Translations under genes and position numbers: made by a program | Shown here: one piece after another, positions 54,213 through 64,000 of the stretch | Position numbering within the stretch: the first letter of the stretch is position 1 | Layout: the number at the start of each line of letters is the position of its first letter | The notes under the pieces: generated by a model | Seen by the model: the letters and a program-made list of their open reading frames with translations, nothing else | Told to the model about the DNA's origin: nothing | Database searches by the model: none | Assembly (NCBI GenBank): GCA_019637355.1 | Contig: JAHBVT010000001.1 | Location: forward strand, 2,263,192-2,327,191 | Length of the DNA: 64,000 nt | Direction: 5' to 3' | Source of the DNA: Gemmatimonadaceae bacterium | Lineage (GTDB): Bacteria > Gemmatimonadota > Gemmatimonadetes > Gemmatimonadales > Gemmatimonadaceae

Positions 54213-55016
54213 TCAGATGCCGGCTGCGCCACTGCGCAGCCTGGTCAGGAGTTGCGTGCGCTGGAGCGTACGGTCGAGGAGCTCACGCTCCTCCGCCGTA
54301 GTGCCCGAGCGCTGGACGAGTTGGACGAGGACCGTCTCCAGGTCCTCCAGCAAGCGGCGACGCGCGGGGTCGTCGCCAGCGGGGGAATCGAGCAGGAGTC
54401 GCGTGCTGCCGAGCATCTCGCGGGCCCAGATGCCAGTGAGGGAATCCATCACGGCGTCGGCGGGAATCGAGGCCACGATGGTGACGAGCGCCTCGGCGCG
54501 CTCGAGATGCTCGCGGGACGCAATGCGCATCGACGGCGAGCTGCCGTCGGCGCGCGTGGCGGCCGGCAGCGCGGCCGGCAGCGTCGTGGGTGCATTGCGG
54601 CGCGGAGCGGCCGCGAGCTGCTGCGTCGGATTCGTGAGCGGCGAAGGCAGGCTCGTCTCGGTCTGCGGCGCCGCGATCTCCGTCGCCGGAGCGCCGGTAT
54701 CAGACGTGGCCGGGAGCGCAGTGCTCGACTCCGGCCGTTCGGCGACCGTGGCCGGCGCAGTGCGGTCATCCATCACGAAGCGACCGATGCCGATGCCCAC
54801 GAGCAGCGTGGCGGCCATCCCAATCCAGGGTGCGACGCGCTTGAGCGGGCGCCGCGGTCCGATGGCAATGATGTCCGGTGCCGCTGCGGCGCCGTACCGT
54901 GCGCCGCGTGCCGCCACGATCGCCTCCCACATCTCGTCGCGCGGCGTCACCGCCGGCGGGGCGTTGTAGTCCCGCGTCTCGCGCTTGATGAAGTCCTCGA
55001 ACTGTGCGTCGCTCAC
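54213..55016 (-). CDS. Putative anti-sigma factor, single-span membrane protein
   Basis: 267 residues from a GTG overlapping the sigma gene stop (GTGA). The N-terminus SDAQFEDFIKRETRDYNAPPAVTPRDEMWEAIVAARG is cytoplasmic and helical. A membrane span at about 65-82 (VAPWIGMAATLLVGIGIGRFV) follows, then a Pro/Thr/Ala-rich periplasmic linker and a helical C-terminal domain (about 165-265). No canonical zinc anti-sigma HxxxCxxC motif is visible, so the identification rests on gene position and topology. It would hold the ECF factor at the membrane until a signal arrives. Confidence 0.65.
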   Translation of the reverse strand: MSDAQFEDFIKRETRDYNAPPAVTPRDEMWEAIVAARGARYGAAAAPDIIAIGPRRPLKRVAPWIGMAATLLVGIGIGRFVMDDRTAPATVAERPESSTALPATSDTGAPATEIAAPQTETSLPSPLTNPTQQLAAAPRRNAPTTLPAALPAATRADGSSPSMRIASREHLERAEALVTIVASIPADAVMDSLTGIWAREMLGSTRLLLDSPAGDDPARRRLLEDLETVLVQLVQRSGTTAEERELLDRTLQRTQLLTRLRSGAAGI

Positions 55017-55555
55017 GATGCCCACTCCCCGGCGAATTCCGCCAATTCTTCCCGTAGCCGAGCCCGCGCCCGGTGCAGCTGTGCCTTGGAGGTGCCTGGC
55101 TGGATTCCCAGCGCGCTGGCGATCTCCTCGTGCGTGTAGCCTTCCACGTCGTGCATCACGAACACCGTGCGGTAGCCGTCCGCGAGGCCATCGATCGCCT
55201 TGCGCAGTCGCAGCTTGAGGTCTGGTTCGGCCTCGCGCGTCGCGACCTCGGCATCCGGCAGCGTGTCCCCGGTCAGTTCCCGCCCGTGGATGCGCCGCAC
55301 CTTCTTGAGCCCGTTGAGGATCACCGACGTCGCGATGGCGTGGAGCCAGGTGGCGAGGGACGAATCGCCCCGGAAGTCGGCGAGCTTGCTGAAGGCCCGG
55401 ACGAACGTGTCCTGCGTGAAGTCGCGGGCGAGGGTCTCGTCCCCAGCCATCCGCCAAGCCAGCCGGTAGATGCGGTCCACGTGCGCGTCATAGAGCTGAC
55501 GCTCTGCGCGTGGATTGCCCCGCAGGATCTCGGCGATGAGTTGAGCGTCTGTCAC
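55013..55555 (-). CDS. ECF (RpoE-like) RNA polymerase sigma factor
   Basis: 180 residues. Region 2: GNPRAERQLYDAHVDRIYRLAWRMAGDETLARDFTQDTFVRAFSKLADFRGDSSLATWLHAIATSV at about 13-78. Region 4: LADGYRTVFVMHDVEGYTHEEIASALGIQPGTSKAQLHRARARLREEL at about 125-170. This is the compact sigma70 group-4 plan. It overlaps the membrane protein gene, which suits a sigma/anti-sigma pair. Target genes probably include itself and the HEAT-repeat genes downstream. Confidence 0.95.
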   Translation of the reverse strand: MTDAQLIAEILRGNPRAERQLYDAHVDRIYRLAWRMAGDETLARDFTQDTFVRAFSKLADFRGDSSLATWLHAIATSVILNGLKKVRRIHGRELTGDTLPDAEVATREAEPDLKLRLRKAIDGLADGYRTVFVMHDVEGYTHEEIASALGIQPGTSKAQLHRARARLREELAEFAGEWAS

Positions 55556-55596
55556 GGGGTGGGATTCGCGTGCCGGACTTCGGTGTACGCCCCAGA

Positions 55597-55622
55597 GACA
55601 GGGGGAGTCCGGAAAGGGTTGC
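55597..55622 (-). promoter_or_regulatory. Candidate ECF-type autoregulated promoter
   Basis: On the minus strand GCAACC and GTC(TCT) are separated by 17 bases, like the AAC-N16/17-GTC pattern of many ECF promoters. It lies 42 bases upstream of the sigma factor start, in the right place for autoregulation. Confidence 0.35.
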
Positions 55623-55699
55623 GTGGGGGAGTGCGAATCCGTACGGGGGGCGCGGGGGTGGGGTGTCTACCGGGCCGCCGCGAGCGCTAAGGTGTTGCG

Positions 55700-57871
55700 C
55701 TAGAGGGTCTTGCCTTTCAGGCGCATCAGGATGGCGCGGATGGCGGCGGGGTTGCTCGCGAGGGAGCTCCGGATCTCGAGCGAGCGGACCCAGGTGTAGC
55801 GGTTGGTGAGGGGGAAGAACGGGGGGCGGCGGTTCGTGATTTGGCAACGGTCGGGGATGCCCGCCCAGCGCAGTCCGGTGGTGTTGCCGTTGTAGAGCTG
55901 CGAGTAGGTGCGCATCGCGGTGCCGCCCACCAGGCGGAAGCATCCGGCGGCCGTGTTGCCGCCGGCGTCGGCAGGGCAGGACAGCGGGACGCTGTTGACG
56001 GCGGCGACGTTGTTGCCCTCGGTGCCGACGGTGCCGGTGAGGCTCATCAGCTGGGCGTGGACGGCCACTTCGCGCGAAGTGCCGAGGTGTTTGGTGATGC
56101 TCGGTGGGTTCGTCGTGCCGAGTGACGGCGACTGCTGATGGGCAATGCGCTTGGCACGCAACAGCGCGTTGTTGGCGACGAGAATATCGCTGGTCGCGAC
56201 GACGCCCAGTTGGTCGTCGCAAGCCGCGGTCGCCGGGTCGGCGGGGTCCTGCACCTGCTGGAGTTGGTCGATGATGACGACCGGGCCATCGACAATGAGC
56301 GTGAGTTGTCCTCGCAGCAGTCCGCTCAAGTACAGCGGCCCCCCTGTCGCCCGCATCACGCCTCGGGATGCCGCGTTCGATGCGCCGCCCAGCGGCCAGA
56401 GGTACGGAAGTTCGTCGGCCTGCCGCACGGTGGCCGCGATGCCACTCACCGCCGTCCCACCAAAGGCGCGCCACGAACCAAGCGTGGCGAGGGTTCCGGC
56501 CACGCATCGCCCGTTCGAGGTCGCCTCCGTGGTGTTGATCAGACACGACCGCGACTGCGGCGTGAACGTAGTGTCGCGTCCGCCGTAAGTCCCCGTTCCG
56601 GCTGCAACGCCCCACGGCACCGTGTCGGCCGCGGTCCCTGTGACCACACCGGCAACGTTCGTCTTGCGCTCCGTCGGCATCAGGAACGGACTGCCAGCGG
56701 GGAAACAGCGCGCCGTCGTCTGATTCAGGATTGCTTCGGTCGACGACCAGTCGTAGGCATCCATCCCGTTCATCGTCGGGTTGTTGATCGACGGAAAGTT
56801 GCTGCCGCCCGTGCGCTGGATGATCGCCCGGGCCCAAGTCGTCCGGTGTACTGCGACGGGGAAGAACTGCCATTCGCCGTCACGGTAGTAGAACGCACCG
56901 CACTGATTCTGGATCACCGCGTCGTCCCACGGCTTCGCGTAGAACTGCGGGCCGATCGGAATGAAGAAGGTGTAGCGATAGAAGCCGTCGGACGCGTCGA
57001 CGCTCACGCGGAGCCGCGACGTGTCCATCCCTGCGGCGAGATCGAAGATCCGCGCGTAACCCTCGCCGTTCTCTATCGTCCCGTTGGCATTCGCGTCGAA
57101 CGCCACAAACTCAAGCCGACTCCCGCGGACCCACCCTGCACCAGAGCCAGTGACGGGCGCAAACCGCAGGTTCCCGGCGAGCGCGAGCGTGTCGAGCCGA
57201 GGGAACGTCGAGTCGACCGGATACGCAACCATCGGCACGTTGCCCGCCGAGTCGCCGCTGAAGGTGGACGTACCGGCAAAACCTGCCGCCGTCGTCACGG
57301 AATCCAAGAAGGTGCTCGCGGTCGCCGCCGTGCTGCCAGAACGCCAGGCATCGTTGCTGTGCACACGCCCAGCGAAGACGCCAGGCCCGAACGTCAGGGA
57401 GGCCGGAAAGCTGTCCACGAGCATCTGGTATCGGCTGAAGCTCTCGCGCCGAAAGTCCACGCGCCGCACGTGGCGCGTGCCATTGGCGTCCCACGCGCGC
57501 GCAACGAGGGTGATGTGCGGCGTCGAGAATCCCGACGTGTCGCCCGTAGCTGCACCATAGACATCCACTGACAGCTGCGAGCTGACCGAACCATCCGCGT
57601 TGGGAATCTTCAGGCCGCTCGCCAACACCCGCATCCCCGTGTCCGGGATGCCCAGCGTTACGTCGTGCTCGAGCCGCGACACGACCATCTCGATTGCCGA
57701 TTCCGCCGCAAGCCGATAGTCCCGTTCCCTGTCGTAGAACCGCGAGAGAAGCCCCGCGCTCGACGACATAAAGATCGCCGCGATGGCGAGCGCAGCCACG
57801 GCCAGTGTCATCAGCAGGACGAGGATGAGCGCCGATCCGCGTCGGGCCTTCAGCGCGCGCCGCGCCCTCAA
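55700..57871 (-). CDS. PilX-like type IV pilus/T2SS accessory protein
   Basis: 723 residues from TTG 57871, which overlaps the upstream stop (TTGA); an ATG at 57922 is an alternative. The N-terminus RARRALKARRGSALILVLLMTLAVAALAIAAIFMSSSAGLLSRFYD is a PilX/T2SK-type membrane anchor with a short basic head. The long exported part is beta-rich with Asn/Ser/Thr/Gly and a few Cys (QNQCGAFYY, CRCVAGT-like region, LSCPADAG). Position after PilV- and PilW-like genes indicates a minor-pilin/tip component. It is far longer than typical PilX (about 200), so it may be a PilY1-like adhesive variant. Confidence 0.7.
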   Translation of the reverse strand: MRARRALKARRGSALILVLLMTLAVAALAIAAIFMSSSAGLLSRFYDRERDYRLAAESAIEMVVSRLEHDVTLGIPDTGMRVLASGLKIPNADGSVSSQLSVDVYGAATGDTSGFSTPHITLVARAWDANGTRHVRRVDFRRESFSRYQMLVDSFPASLTFGPGVFAGRVHSNDAWRSGSTAATASTFLDSVTTAAGFAGTSTFSGDSAGNVPMVAYPVDSTFPRLDTLALAGNLRFAPVTGSGAGWVRGSRLEFVAFDANANGTIENGEGYARIFDLAAGMDTSRLRVSVDASDGFYRYTFFIPIGPQFYAKPWDDAVIQNQCGAFYYRDGEWQFFPVAVHRTTWARAIIQRTGGSNFPSINNPTMNGMDAYDWSSTEAILNQTTARCFPAGSPFLMPTERKTNVAGVVTGTAADTVPWGVAAGTGTYGGRDTTFTPQSRSCLINTTEATSNGRCVAGTLATLGSWRAFGGTAVSGIAATVRQADELPYLWPLGGASNAASRGVMRATGGPLYLSGLLRGQLTLIVDGPVVIIDQLQQVQDPADPATAACDDQLGVVATSDILVANNALLRAKRIAHQQSPSLGTTNPPSITKHLGTSREVAVHAQLMSLTGTVGTEGNNVAAVNSVPLSCPADAGGNTAAGCFRLVGGTAMRTYSQLYNGNTTGLRWAGIPDRCQITNRRPPFFPLTNRYTWVRSLEIRSSLASNPAAIRAILMRLKGKTL

Positions 57872-58977
57872 GGCAAGGTCACCGGGTTGGTCTGCACCAC
57901 CGCGGAGGTCGCACCGCCGCAATCCACGGTGCTGACACCGTAGCGCACCTGGCCGTTGTGGGACGGATGATAATGATCATAGCGATACGAGCCCACGCGG
58001 AGCGCAGGCACCGCAGCCACGCGCGTCCAGGTCACCGGACTGCTGTTGTACCGAATCCAGACGACGTAGTGTGTCACGTCGCTGTCGCCTGCGGAGTCAT
58101 CGCCCGACGCGGTCCATCCGACCCTCACGTGATAGGAGCCGCTACCCGTCGCCGTCTGTTTGGTGTGCCAAGGTGAACTCGGCGCCCCCGGCGCTCCCCC
58201 ACAGTCCACCCCCGCCGCCGCCGCCGCGTTCGGCAGCACCGTCCGCCACCGTACCGTCCGAATCACGTCGCTCGTATCGATCTTCCCCTTGTAGATCCCC
58301 GACGAGCGCAGCCCAACCGCTCGTACGTTCGCCAGCGCGGCATCCGTCCACAGCATCGGCAGGCTCCCCGCCGCCACCTCCACCAGCGTATCCCCCGATG
58401 CCGTGAAGTACGAGAAGAACGCCGAGTCGGCCGGCACGTGGATGCTGCTCACCAGGGGCACCGAGTCGGCCGCGTTCACCCGCCTATACAGGGTGTACAC
58501 ATCCGAGCGGCCCCAGGCCGGATCGGGATGCAGGAAGTACTGGATGGTCTCGTTGCGGCTGGCAATCCCGTCGGCATCGAAGTACGCCTCGGTCGGGAAT
58601 GTCGTGGACGTCAGCGGCAGCGTCGTGGCATTCGCAAGCCGCCAGCCCTCGGTGATGGCCGAGTCGGCGCTGGCATCCACATCCAACGCAGCCGGGTCGA
58701 GCGTATCACGCGCCAGCAGGTTGGCGGTGAAGGCGATGCCCAGCGGCCCCGCGTACACGAGCAGCGGCTGCCCAGGGTCCGACGTCGCGAGACGCAGCTC
58801 GCGGTCAATCGCCCGTTGCGCGTAGCGCGCAATCTGGTCGGCATCAAGCCGTCCCGCGGTCGAACCCAGCGCCCGCGTCTGCGCCCGCACGAACGGCAAC
58901 GTGATGGCGAACACGGCCAACGTCAGCGCCATCGCGACGATGATCTCGACCAGCGTCATACCGCCGCGCGCGCGCAT
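57868..58977 (-). CDS. PilW-like minor pilin
   Basis: 369 residues. RARGGMTLVEIIVAMALTLAVFAITLPFVRAQTRAL is a type III (prepilin-peptidase) signal: cleavage after Gly, methylated Met/Phe at +1 and Glu at +5. The C-terminal part is a long beta domain with Cys residues (GVDCGGAPG, TVDCGGAT) that may pair. It starts 4 bases after the PilV-like stop and its TGA overlaps the PilX-like start. Minor pilins prime pilus assembly or form the tip. Confidence 0.85.
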   Translation of the reverse strand: MRARGGMTLVEIIVAMALTLAVFAITLPFVRAQTRALGSTAGRLDADQIARYAQRAIDRELRLATSDPGQPLLVYAGPLGIAFTANLLARDTLDPAALDVDASADSAITEGWRLANATTLPLTSTTFPTEAYFDADGIASRNETIQYFLHPDPAWGRSDVYTLYRRVNAADSVPLVSSIHVPADSAFFSYFTASGDTLVEVAAGSLPMLWTDAALANVRAVGLRSSGIYKGKIDTSDVIRTVRWRTVLPNAAAAAGVDCGGAPGAPSSPWHTKQTATGSGSYHVRVGWTASGDDSAGDSDVTHYVVWIRYNSSPVTWTRVAAVPALRVGSYRYDHYHPSHNGQVRYGVSTVDCGGATSAVVQTNPVTLP

Positions 58978-58981
58978 CTGC

Positions 58982-59398
58982 TCAGAAGGCCGTGATGACG
59001 GTGGTCTTCACGATCGGCGTGTTCAACAGGTACGACGAGACGCTGACGGTCACGGTCACGTAGTCGGTCGTGTCGGACTGCGTCCGCACCGCCGCCGTCG
59101 CCCGCGTGAATGGATCGTAGCCCTGCATCGACGGGTTCGCCGTGGCGGTCGCGCTGGTCTCGGTGGTCCCATTGAACGTCGAGACGAGCGTCGCATACCG
59201 CGAGTGCGACCGTACCGCCTCGAGCCGTGCCGCCGCAAGGTCGCTGGCCAGCGTCAGGTTCGTCGCGTTGCGCGTAGCCCGCGTGAACCCCTGCCCAAAC
59301 TGCGACAGCGCCAGCATCACGCCCGACAGGATGACGATGGCGAACAGCACCTCGATGATGGTCATCCCCGGCCTGGCCGGGAGGCGAACGGCGCGCAT
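58982..59398 (-). CDS. PilV-like minor pilin
   Basis: 138 residues. ARPGMTIIEVLFAIVILSGVMLALSQF is the prepilin signal and N-terminal helix, with cleavage G/M and Glu at +5. The rest has a short globular domain (RATRNATNLTLASDLAAARLEAVRSHSRY ... VSSYLLNTPIVKTTVITAF). First gene of the minor-pilin operon. The divergent AraC-like regulator starts 20 bases away and could control it. Confidence 0.85.
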   Translation of the reverse strand: MRAVRLPARPGMTIIEVLFAIVILSGVMLALSQFGQGFTRATRNATNLTLASDLAAARLEAVRSHSRYATLVSTFNGTTETSATATANPSMQGYDPFTRATAAVRTQSDTTDYVTVTVSVSSYLLNTPIVKTTVITAF

Positions 59399-59418
59399 AG
59401 AGCGTAAACTATAGCCCT

Positions 59419-60189
59419 ATGGCCACCATCGCCGCGATGCTCACCGATCCCACCGCGCTCAAGCGGCTGGGGGCGGCCGTCCACGACGACCACACGCTGC
59501 TCCACTGCGCGTCGTGGGAGGCCCTCGAACAGGCCTGCCAGCAGGACGGCGTCTCGCTCGCCATCCTCGACCTCTTCGCCGAGGGACGAGCCAACTTCGA
59601 CGTCATCCGCCGCCTCAAGATGCGCGCCGAACGGCTCACGCTTGTGGCCTACGTCACAGTGGTCCCGGAGCGGGCCCGCGACCTCTTCGACGCCGGCCGC
59701 GCGGGCCTCGACGGCCTGCTCATCGCCGGCCTGGACGATACGCCCACCGCCTTCCGCGCGGTGCTCGAACGCGCCGAGGCCCGCGGCATTGCGCAGATGC
59801 TCCGCCCGAGATTGGCCAAGTACACCCCACTGGTCCGCGACGCGATAATGGTCGCGGTCACCCGGGCGCATCTCCGACTCACGGGGCAACGCCTGGCCGA
59901 AATCTGCGGCGCCAACAAGCGCGCCCTGCTCTCCGGCCTCGACGAAGCCGGCGCCCCGCCGCCGCAGAAGCTCATCACCTGGGGCCGGCTGGTTGTCGCC
60001 GCGCAGATGCTGGAGGACGAACGGAAGACGGCCGACGGCGTCGCGCGCCTGCTCGACTTCCCCTCTGGCTCGGCGTTCCGCAATACTTGCCAGCGCTACT
60101 TGGGCGCCACACCCCAGGAGATCCGTGCCAAGGGCGGCGCCGCCTGGGTCGCCAGCCGCTTCCTGCTGGAGCTCGGCACCCGGAGCTGA
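59419..60189 (+). CDS. AraC-type regulator with receiver-like N-terminal domain
   Basis: 256 residues. Residues about 1-115 have the alternating beta/alpha pattern of a receiver-like fold (VSLAILDLFAEGRANFDVIRRLKMRAERLTLVAYVTV ... GLDGLLIAGLDDTPTAFRAVLERAEA) but without an obvious acidic pocket and phospho-Asp pair. The C-terminal third has an AraC/HTH_18 pattern (RLVVAAQMLEDERKTADGVARLLDFPSGSAFRNTCQRYLGATPQEIRAKGG). A TAAACT hexamer 8 bases before the ATG could be a -10 of a near-leaderless message. It lies between two pilin transcription units. Confidence 0.75.
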   Translation: MATIAAMLTDPTALKRLGAAVHDDHTLLHCASWEALEQACQQDGVSLAILDLFAEGRANFDVIRRLKMRAERLTLVAYVTVVPERARDLFDAGRAGLDGLLIAGLDDTPTAFRAVLERAEARGIAQMLRPRLAKYTPLVRDAIMVAVTRAHLRLTGQRLAEICGANKRALLSGLDEAGAPPPQKLITWGRLVVAAQMLEDERKTADGVARLLDFPSGSAFRNTCQRYLGATPQEIRAKGGAAWVASRFLLELGTRS

Positions 60190-60196
60190 GCGCCCC

Positions 60197-60763
60197 TCAG
60201 TACTCGCGCCGCGTCCAACTCCCGCTTGAGCGCGTCCAGAACGCGGTGCGCGCCGTCGCGCCCGTGATCACCACCGCCCGCATCTCCTGCGGTCGCGTCA
60301 CCGTGGTTCCGATGTAGATGACGACGTCGCCGCCCAACGTCCCGTTGGCGCCGATGCGCACGGCCTGCTGGAGGGCAGGGCGGCCAGTCACGAGCCCCGG
60401 ACCGGTCACATAGGCGGGCGTCGCCGCATCGAGCGTGGAGTCCGGCGCGAGGAACAGCGCGCCCTCCAGCGGACGGTACGAGACAGTCTCGTTCACCGAG
60501 ACTTGGCCGTCATCGTCGGAGTCGAGCAAGACGCGGATCCGATGCCCCGACTCGCCAGAGGCATCGAACATCAGCTGCACCGGAATCCCGCGCGCGATGG
60601 CCGACTGCTGCGCGCCGATCACCACGTTCTGGATGAGCCGCACGTTGGCGTCCATCCGGTACCGCGCACTGGTGAACCGCGCGACCATCCAGCCGGAGAC
60701 GATCCCGATGAGGGTCATCACCATCAGGATCTCGAGCAAGGTGAACCCTCGGCGCTGGCGCAT
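60197..60763 (-). CDS. GspH/FimT-like pseudopilin
   Basis: 188 residues from MRQRRGFTLLEILMVMTLIGIVSGWMVARF. The prepilin cleavage site RRGF and Glu at +5 are present. The globular part (IARGIPVQLMFDASGESGHRIRVLLDSDDDGQVSVNETVSYRPLEGALFLAPDSTLDA) matches GspH/FimT minor pseudopilins, which cap or prime T2SS/T4P filaments. Convergent with the AraC-like gene (7 bases apart). Read together with the 55700-59398 operon it completes a minor-pilin set. Confidence 0.87.
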   Translation of the reverse strand: MRQRRGFTLLEILMVMTLIGIVSGWMVARFTSARYRMDANVRLIQNVVIGAQQSAIARGIPVQLMFDASGESGHRIRVLLDSDDDGQVSVNETVSYRPLEGALFLAPDSTLDAATPAYVTGPGLVTGRPALQQAVRIGANGTLGGDVVIYIGTTVTRPQEMRAVVITGATARTAFWTRSSGSWTRREY

Positions 60764-60802
60764 CACGATGCGCAATCTACGCCGCCACGCTACTCTTGTG
60801 CG

Positions 60803-61396
60803 ATGCTCGTCCTCGGCCTCACCGGCAACATCGCCGCCGGCAAGTCCGTCGTTGCCGCCCGGCTCGCCGCCCTCGGCGCGCCCATCGTGGACGCCGACCT
60901 CCTCGCCCGCGAGGCCGTCGAGCCCGGCGCTCCTGCCCTTGCCGCCATCGTCGCGCGCTTCGGGCCGGGCGTGCTCGCTGCCGACGGCCGCCTCGATCGC
61001 GCCGCGCTCCGGCGCATCGTCTTCACCGACGCCGCTGCCCGCGACGCCCTCAACGCCATCGTCCATCCCGAGGTTGACCGCTTGCGCCGCGCAGCCCTCG
61101 CTCGGCTCCGGGCCTCCGGCGCCACGGTCGTCGTGTGCGACATCCCGCTGCTCTTCGAGGCCGGCTTGGAATCGGCTGTCGACCGCATCATCCTCGTCGA
61201 CGCACCGGCCGCGGTCCGCAAGGAGCGCCTCATCCGCGACCGCGGACTCAGCCCCGCCGAGGCCGACGCGATGATCGCCGCCCAGATGCCGCCGGAGTCG
61301 AAGCGGGCGCAGGCGCATCACCTGCTCGACAACAGCGGCTCCCGCGAGGCGCTCGACGCGCAGGTGGACGCGCTCTGGGCAGAGCTCACTGCTTGA
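60803..61396 (+). CDS. coaE: Dephospho-CoA kinase
   Basis: 197 residues from MLVLGLTGNIAAGKSVVAARLAALGAPIVDADLLAREAVEPG. The P-loop GNIAAGKS, the DAD motif at about 31 and RRIVFTDAAARDALNAIVHPEV are CoaE hallmarks. It catalyses the last step of coenzyme A synthesis. Upstream frames are antisense to the pseudopilin gene. It precedes gcvH by 71 bases. Confidence 0.95.
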   Translation: MLVLGLTGNIAAGKSVVAARLAALGAPIVDADLLAREAVEPGAPALAAIVARFGPGVLAADGRLDRAALRRIVFTDAAARDALNAIVHPEVDRLRRAALARLRASGATVVVCDIPLLFEAGLESAVDRIILVDAPAAVRKERLIRDRGLSPAEADAMIAAQMPPESKRAQAHHLLDNSGSREALDAQVDALWAELTA

Positions 61397-61467
61397 TTCT
61401 CCCCCGCGGGCGGGGTAGCCTTCGCCCGTTGGCCAATTCCTTCCCGACCCCCCTCTCGGAGCTGCAC

Positions 61468-61851
61468 GTGTCGTCGATCCCGGCGGATCTGCTCTATACG
61501 AAGGACCACGAGTACGTGAAGAAGAACAGCGATGGCACCGTCCTCGTCGGCATCACCGACTACGCCCAGGGCGAACTCGGTGACATCGTCTTCCTCGACC
61601 TCCCCAAGGCCGGCAAGAAGCTCGCCGCCCACGACGTGTTCGGCACCATCGAGGCCGTGAAGGCCGTCAGCGAGCTCTACGCGCCGCTGGCCGGCGAGAT
61701 CGTCGAGGTCAACGGCAAGCTCGATGGGGAGCCGGCGCTCGTGAACACCGATCCCTACGGGGATGGCTGGATGATCAAGATGAAGGTGTCCGCCGCCGAC
61801 CTCGCCGGGCTGATGGATGCCGCGGCGTACGGGAAGCTGATTGGGCAGTAA
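61468..61851 (+). CDS. gcvH: Glycine cleavage system H protein
   Basis: 127 residues from GTG 61468 (SSIPADLLYTKDHEYVKK), with CGGAG just upstream; a TTG at 61429 would lengthen it against family length. The lipoyl-attachment Lys is in FGTIEAVKAVSELYAP (about residue 65). GITDYAQGELGDIVFLDLP and NTDPYGDGWMIKMK complete the family. H protein carries the aminomethyl group between P, T and L proteins. The convergent gcvP gene ends 150 bases away, separated by a hairpin repeat. gcvT is not in the window. Confidence 0.96.
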   Translation: MSSIPADLLYTKDHEYVKKNSDGTVLVGITDYAQGELGDIVFLDLPKAGKKLAAHDVFGTIEAVKAVSELYAPLAGEIVEVNGKLDGEPALVNTDPYGDGWMIKMKVSAADLAGLMDAAAYGKLIGQ

Positions 61852-61865
61852 CCGCTGAACGGCGG

Positions 61866-61993
61866 TTCACCACAGAGGGCACAGAGTACACAGAGAACCG
61901 CAACAGCAAGACTTGGGGGGCTCGCACCGATGGTTCCGTGCGAGCCCCCAAGCAATTGTAGTGCTCTGCGTCCTCTGTGCCCTCTGTGGTGAA
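61866..61993. repeat. CACAGAGGG inverted-repeat element, copy 2
   Basis: 128 bases. The arms CACCACAGAGGGCACAGAG and the complementary right arm enclose a perfect hairpin GGGGGGCTCGCAC ... GTGCGAGCCCCC. It shares its design with copy 1 at 23278-23465, including the CAACA(G/A)(C/A)AAGACTT flank of the central hairpin, present in inverted orientation. It lies between convergent gcvH and gcvP. Confidence 0.85.
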
Positions 61994-62000
61994 TGAGCAG

Positions 62001-64000
<2,000 letters not shown>

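Overview
The window reads as chromosomal DNA of a high-GC bacterium, most likely a member of Gemmatimonadota. The evidence is indirect. Genes are tightly packed with many ATGA, GTGA, CTGA and TTGA overlaps. There are many lipoproteins and signal-peptide beta-barrel proteins, system I cytochrome c maturation, type IV minor pilins, an ECF sigma factor, bacillithiol-type chemistry (YtxJ-like protein), and recF-dciA-gyrB in a row. No rRNA or tRNA gene was recognised.

Layout. 1-6411: an edge-truncated Spy/CpxP-like periplasmic protein, argJ, a coiled-coil membrane protein, an FAD amine oxidase, a DinB/DUF1579 pair and a secreted M20 amidohydrolase. 6356-9966: a minus-strand ccmE-ccmF-ccmH-ccmI-like operon with unusual heme and thiol motifs. 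10025-15910 is an accessory island: a beta-barrel gene, the C-terminal stump of a secretin, an intact IS3-family element without a target duplication, a polymorphic-toxin-like tail, a small lipoprotein followed by an attC-like site, an XRE-M78 peptidase/PIN toxin-antitoxin module, and two decayed gene remnants. 15917-23270: DUF2279, glpK and mtnA on the minus strand, then enoyl-CoA hydratase, recF, dciA and gyrB on the plus strand. 23555-36759: pyrimidine nucleoside phosphorylase, ferritin, ligA (apparently CTG-started), a V4R protein, nitroreductase, a YtxJ-like protein, a phosphoribosyltransferase, a TPR/ParA/lipoprotein/acyl-CoA synthetase/OMP cluster and a YbdK-type ligase.

36779-38545 is a minus-strand pterin operon (6-pyruvoyl-tetrahydropterin synthase, GTP cyclohydrolase I, short-chain reductase), sufficient on paper to make tetrahydrobiopterin. 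Upstream of it lies a 319-base stretch rich in hairpins. 39041-46653 holds the most striking system: nurA-herA-sbcD(mre11)-sbcC(rad50), all overlapping or closely spaced, which is the arrangement of the archaeal DNA-end-resection machinery, followed by a GNAT acetyltransferase. 46634-51723 has a lipoprotein, a lone Lrp-type ligand-binding domain, an aspartate-type aminotransferase, a degenerate DEAD-box-like protein with a repetitive basic tail, and thymidine kinase. 51770-55555 is an ECF sigma/anti-sigma-like pair transcribed toward two exported HEAT-repeat proteins. 55700-60763 encodes minor pilins and an AraC-like regulator. 60803-64000 has coaE, gcvH and most of gcvP.

Spacers carry at least three inverted-repeat families. 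A CACAGAGGG element occurs twice, each time between convergent gene ends (after gyrB and after gcvH). A GACTGAAGACGG/CCGTCATCC element occurs three times, and twice lies between convergent genes. One polypurine/polypyrimidine inverted repeat lies between divergent genes. They look like bidirectional terminators or mobile hairpin repeats.
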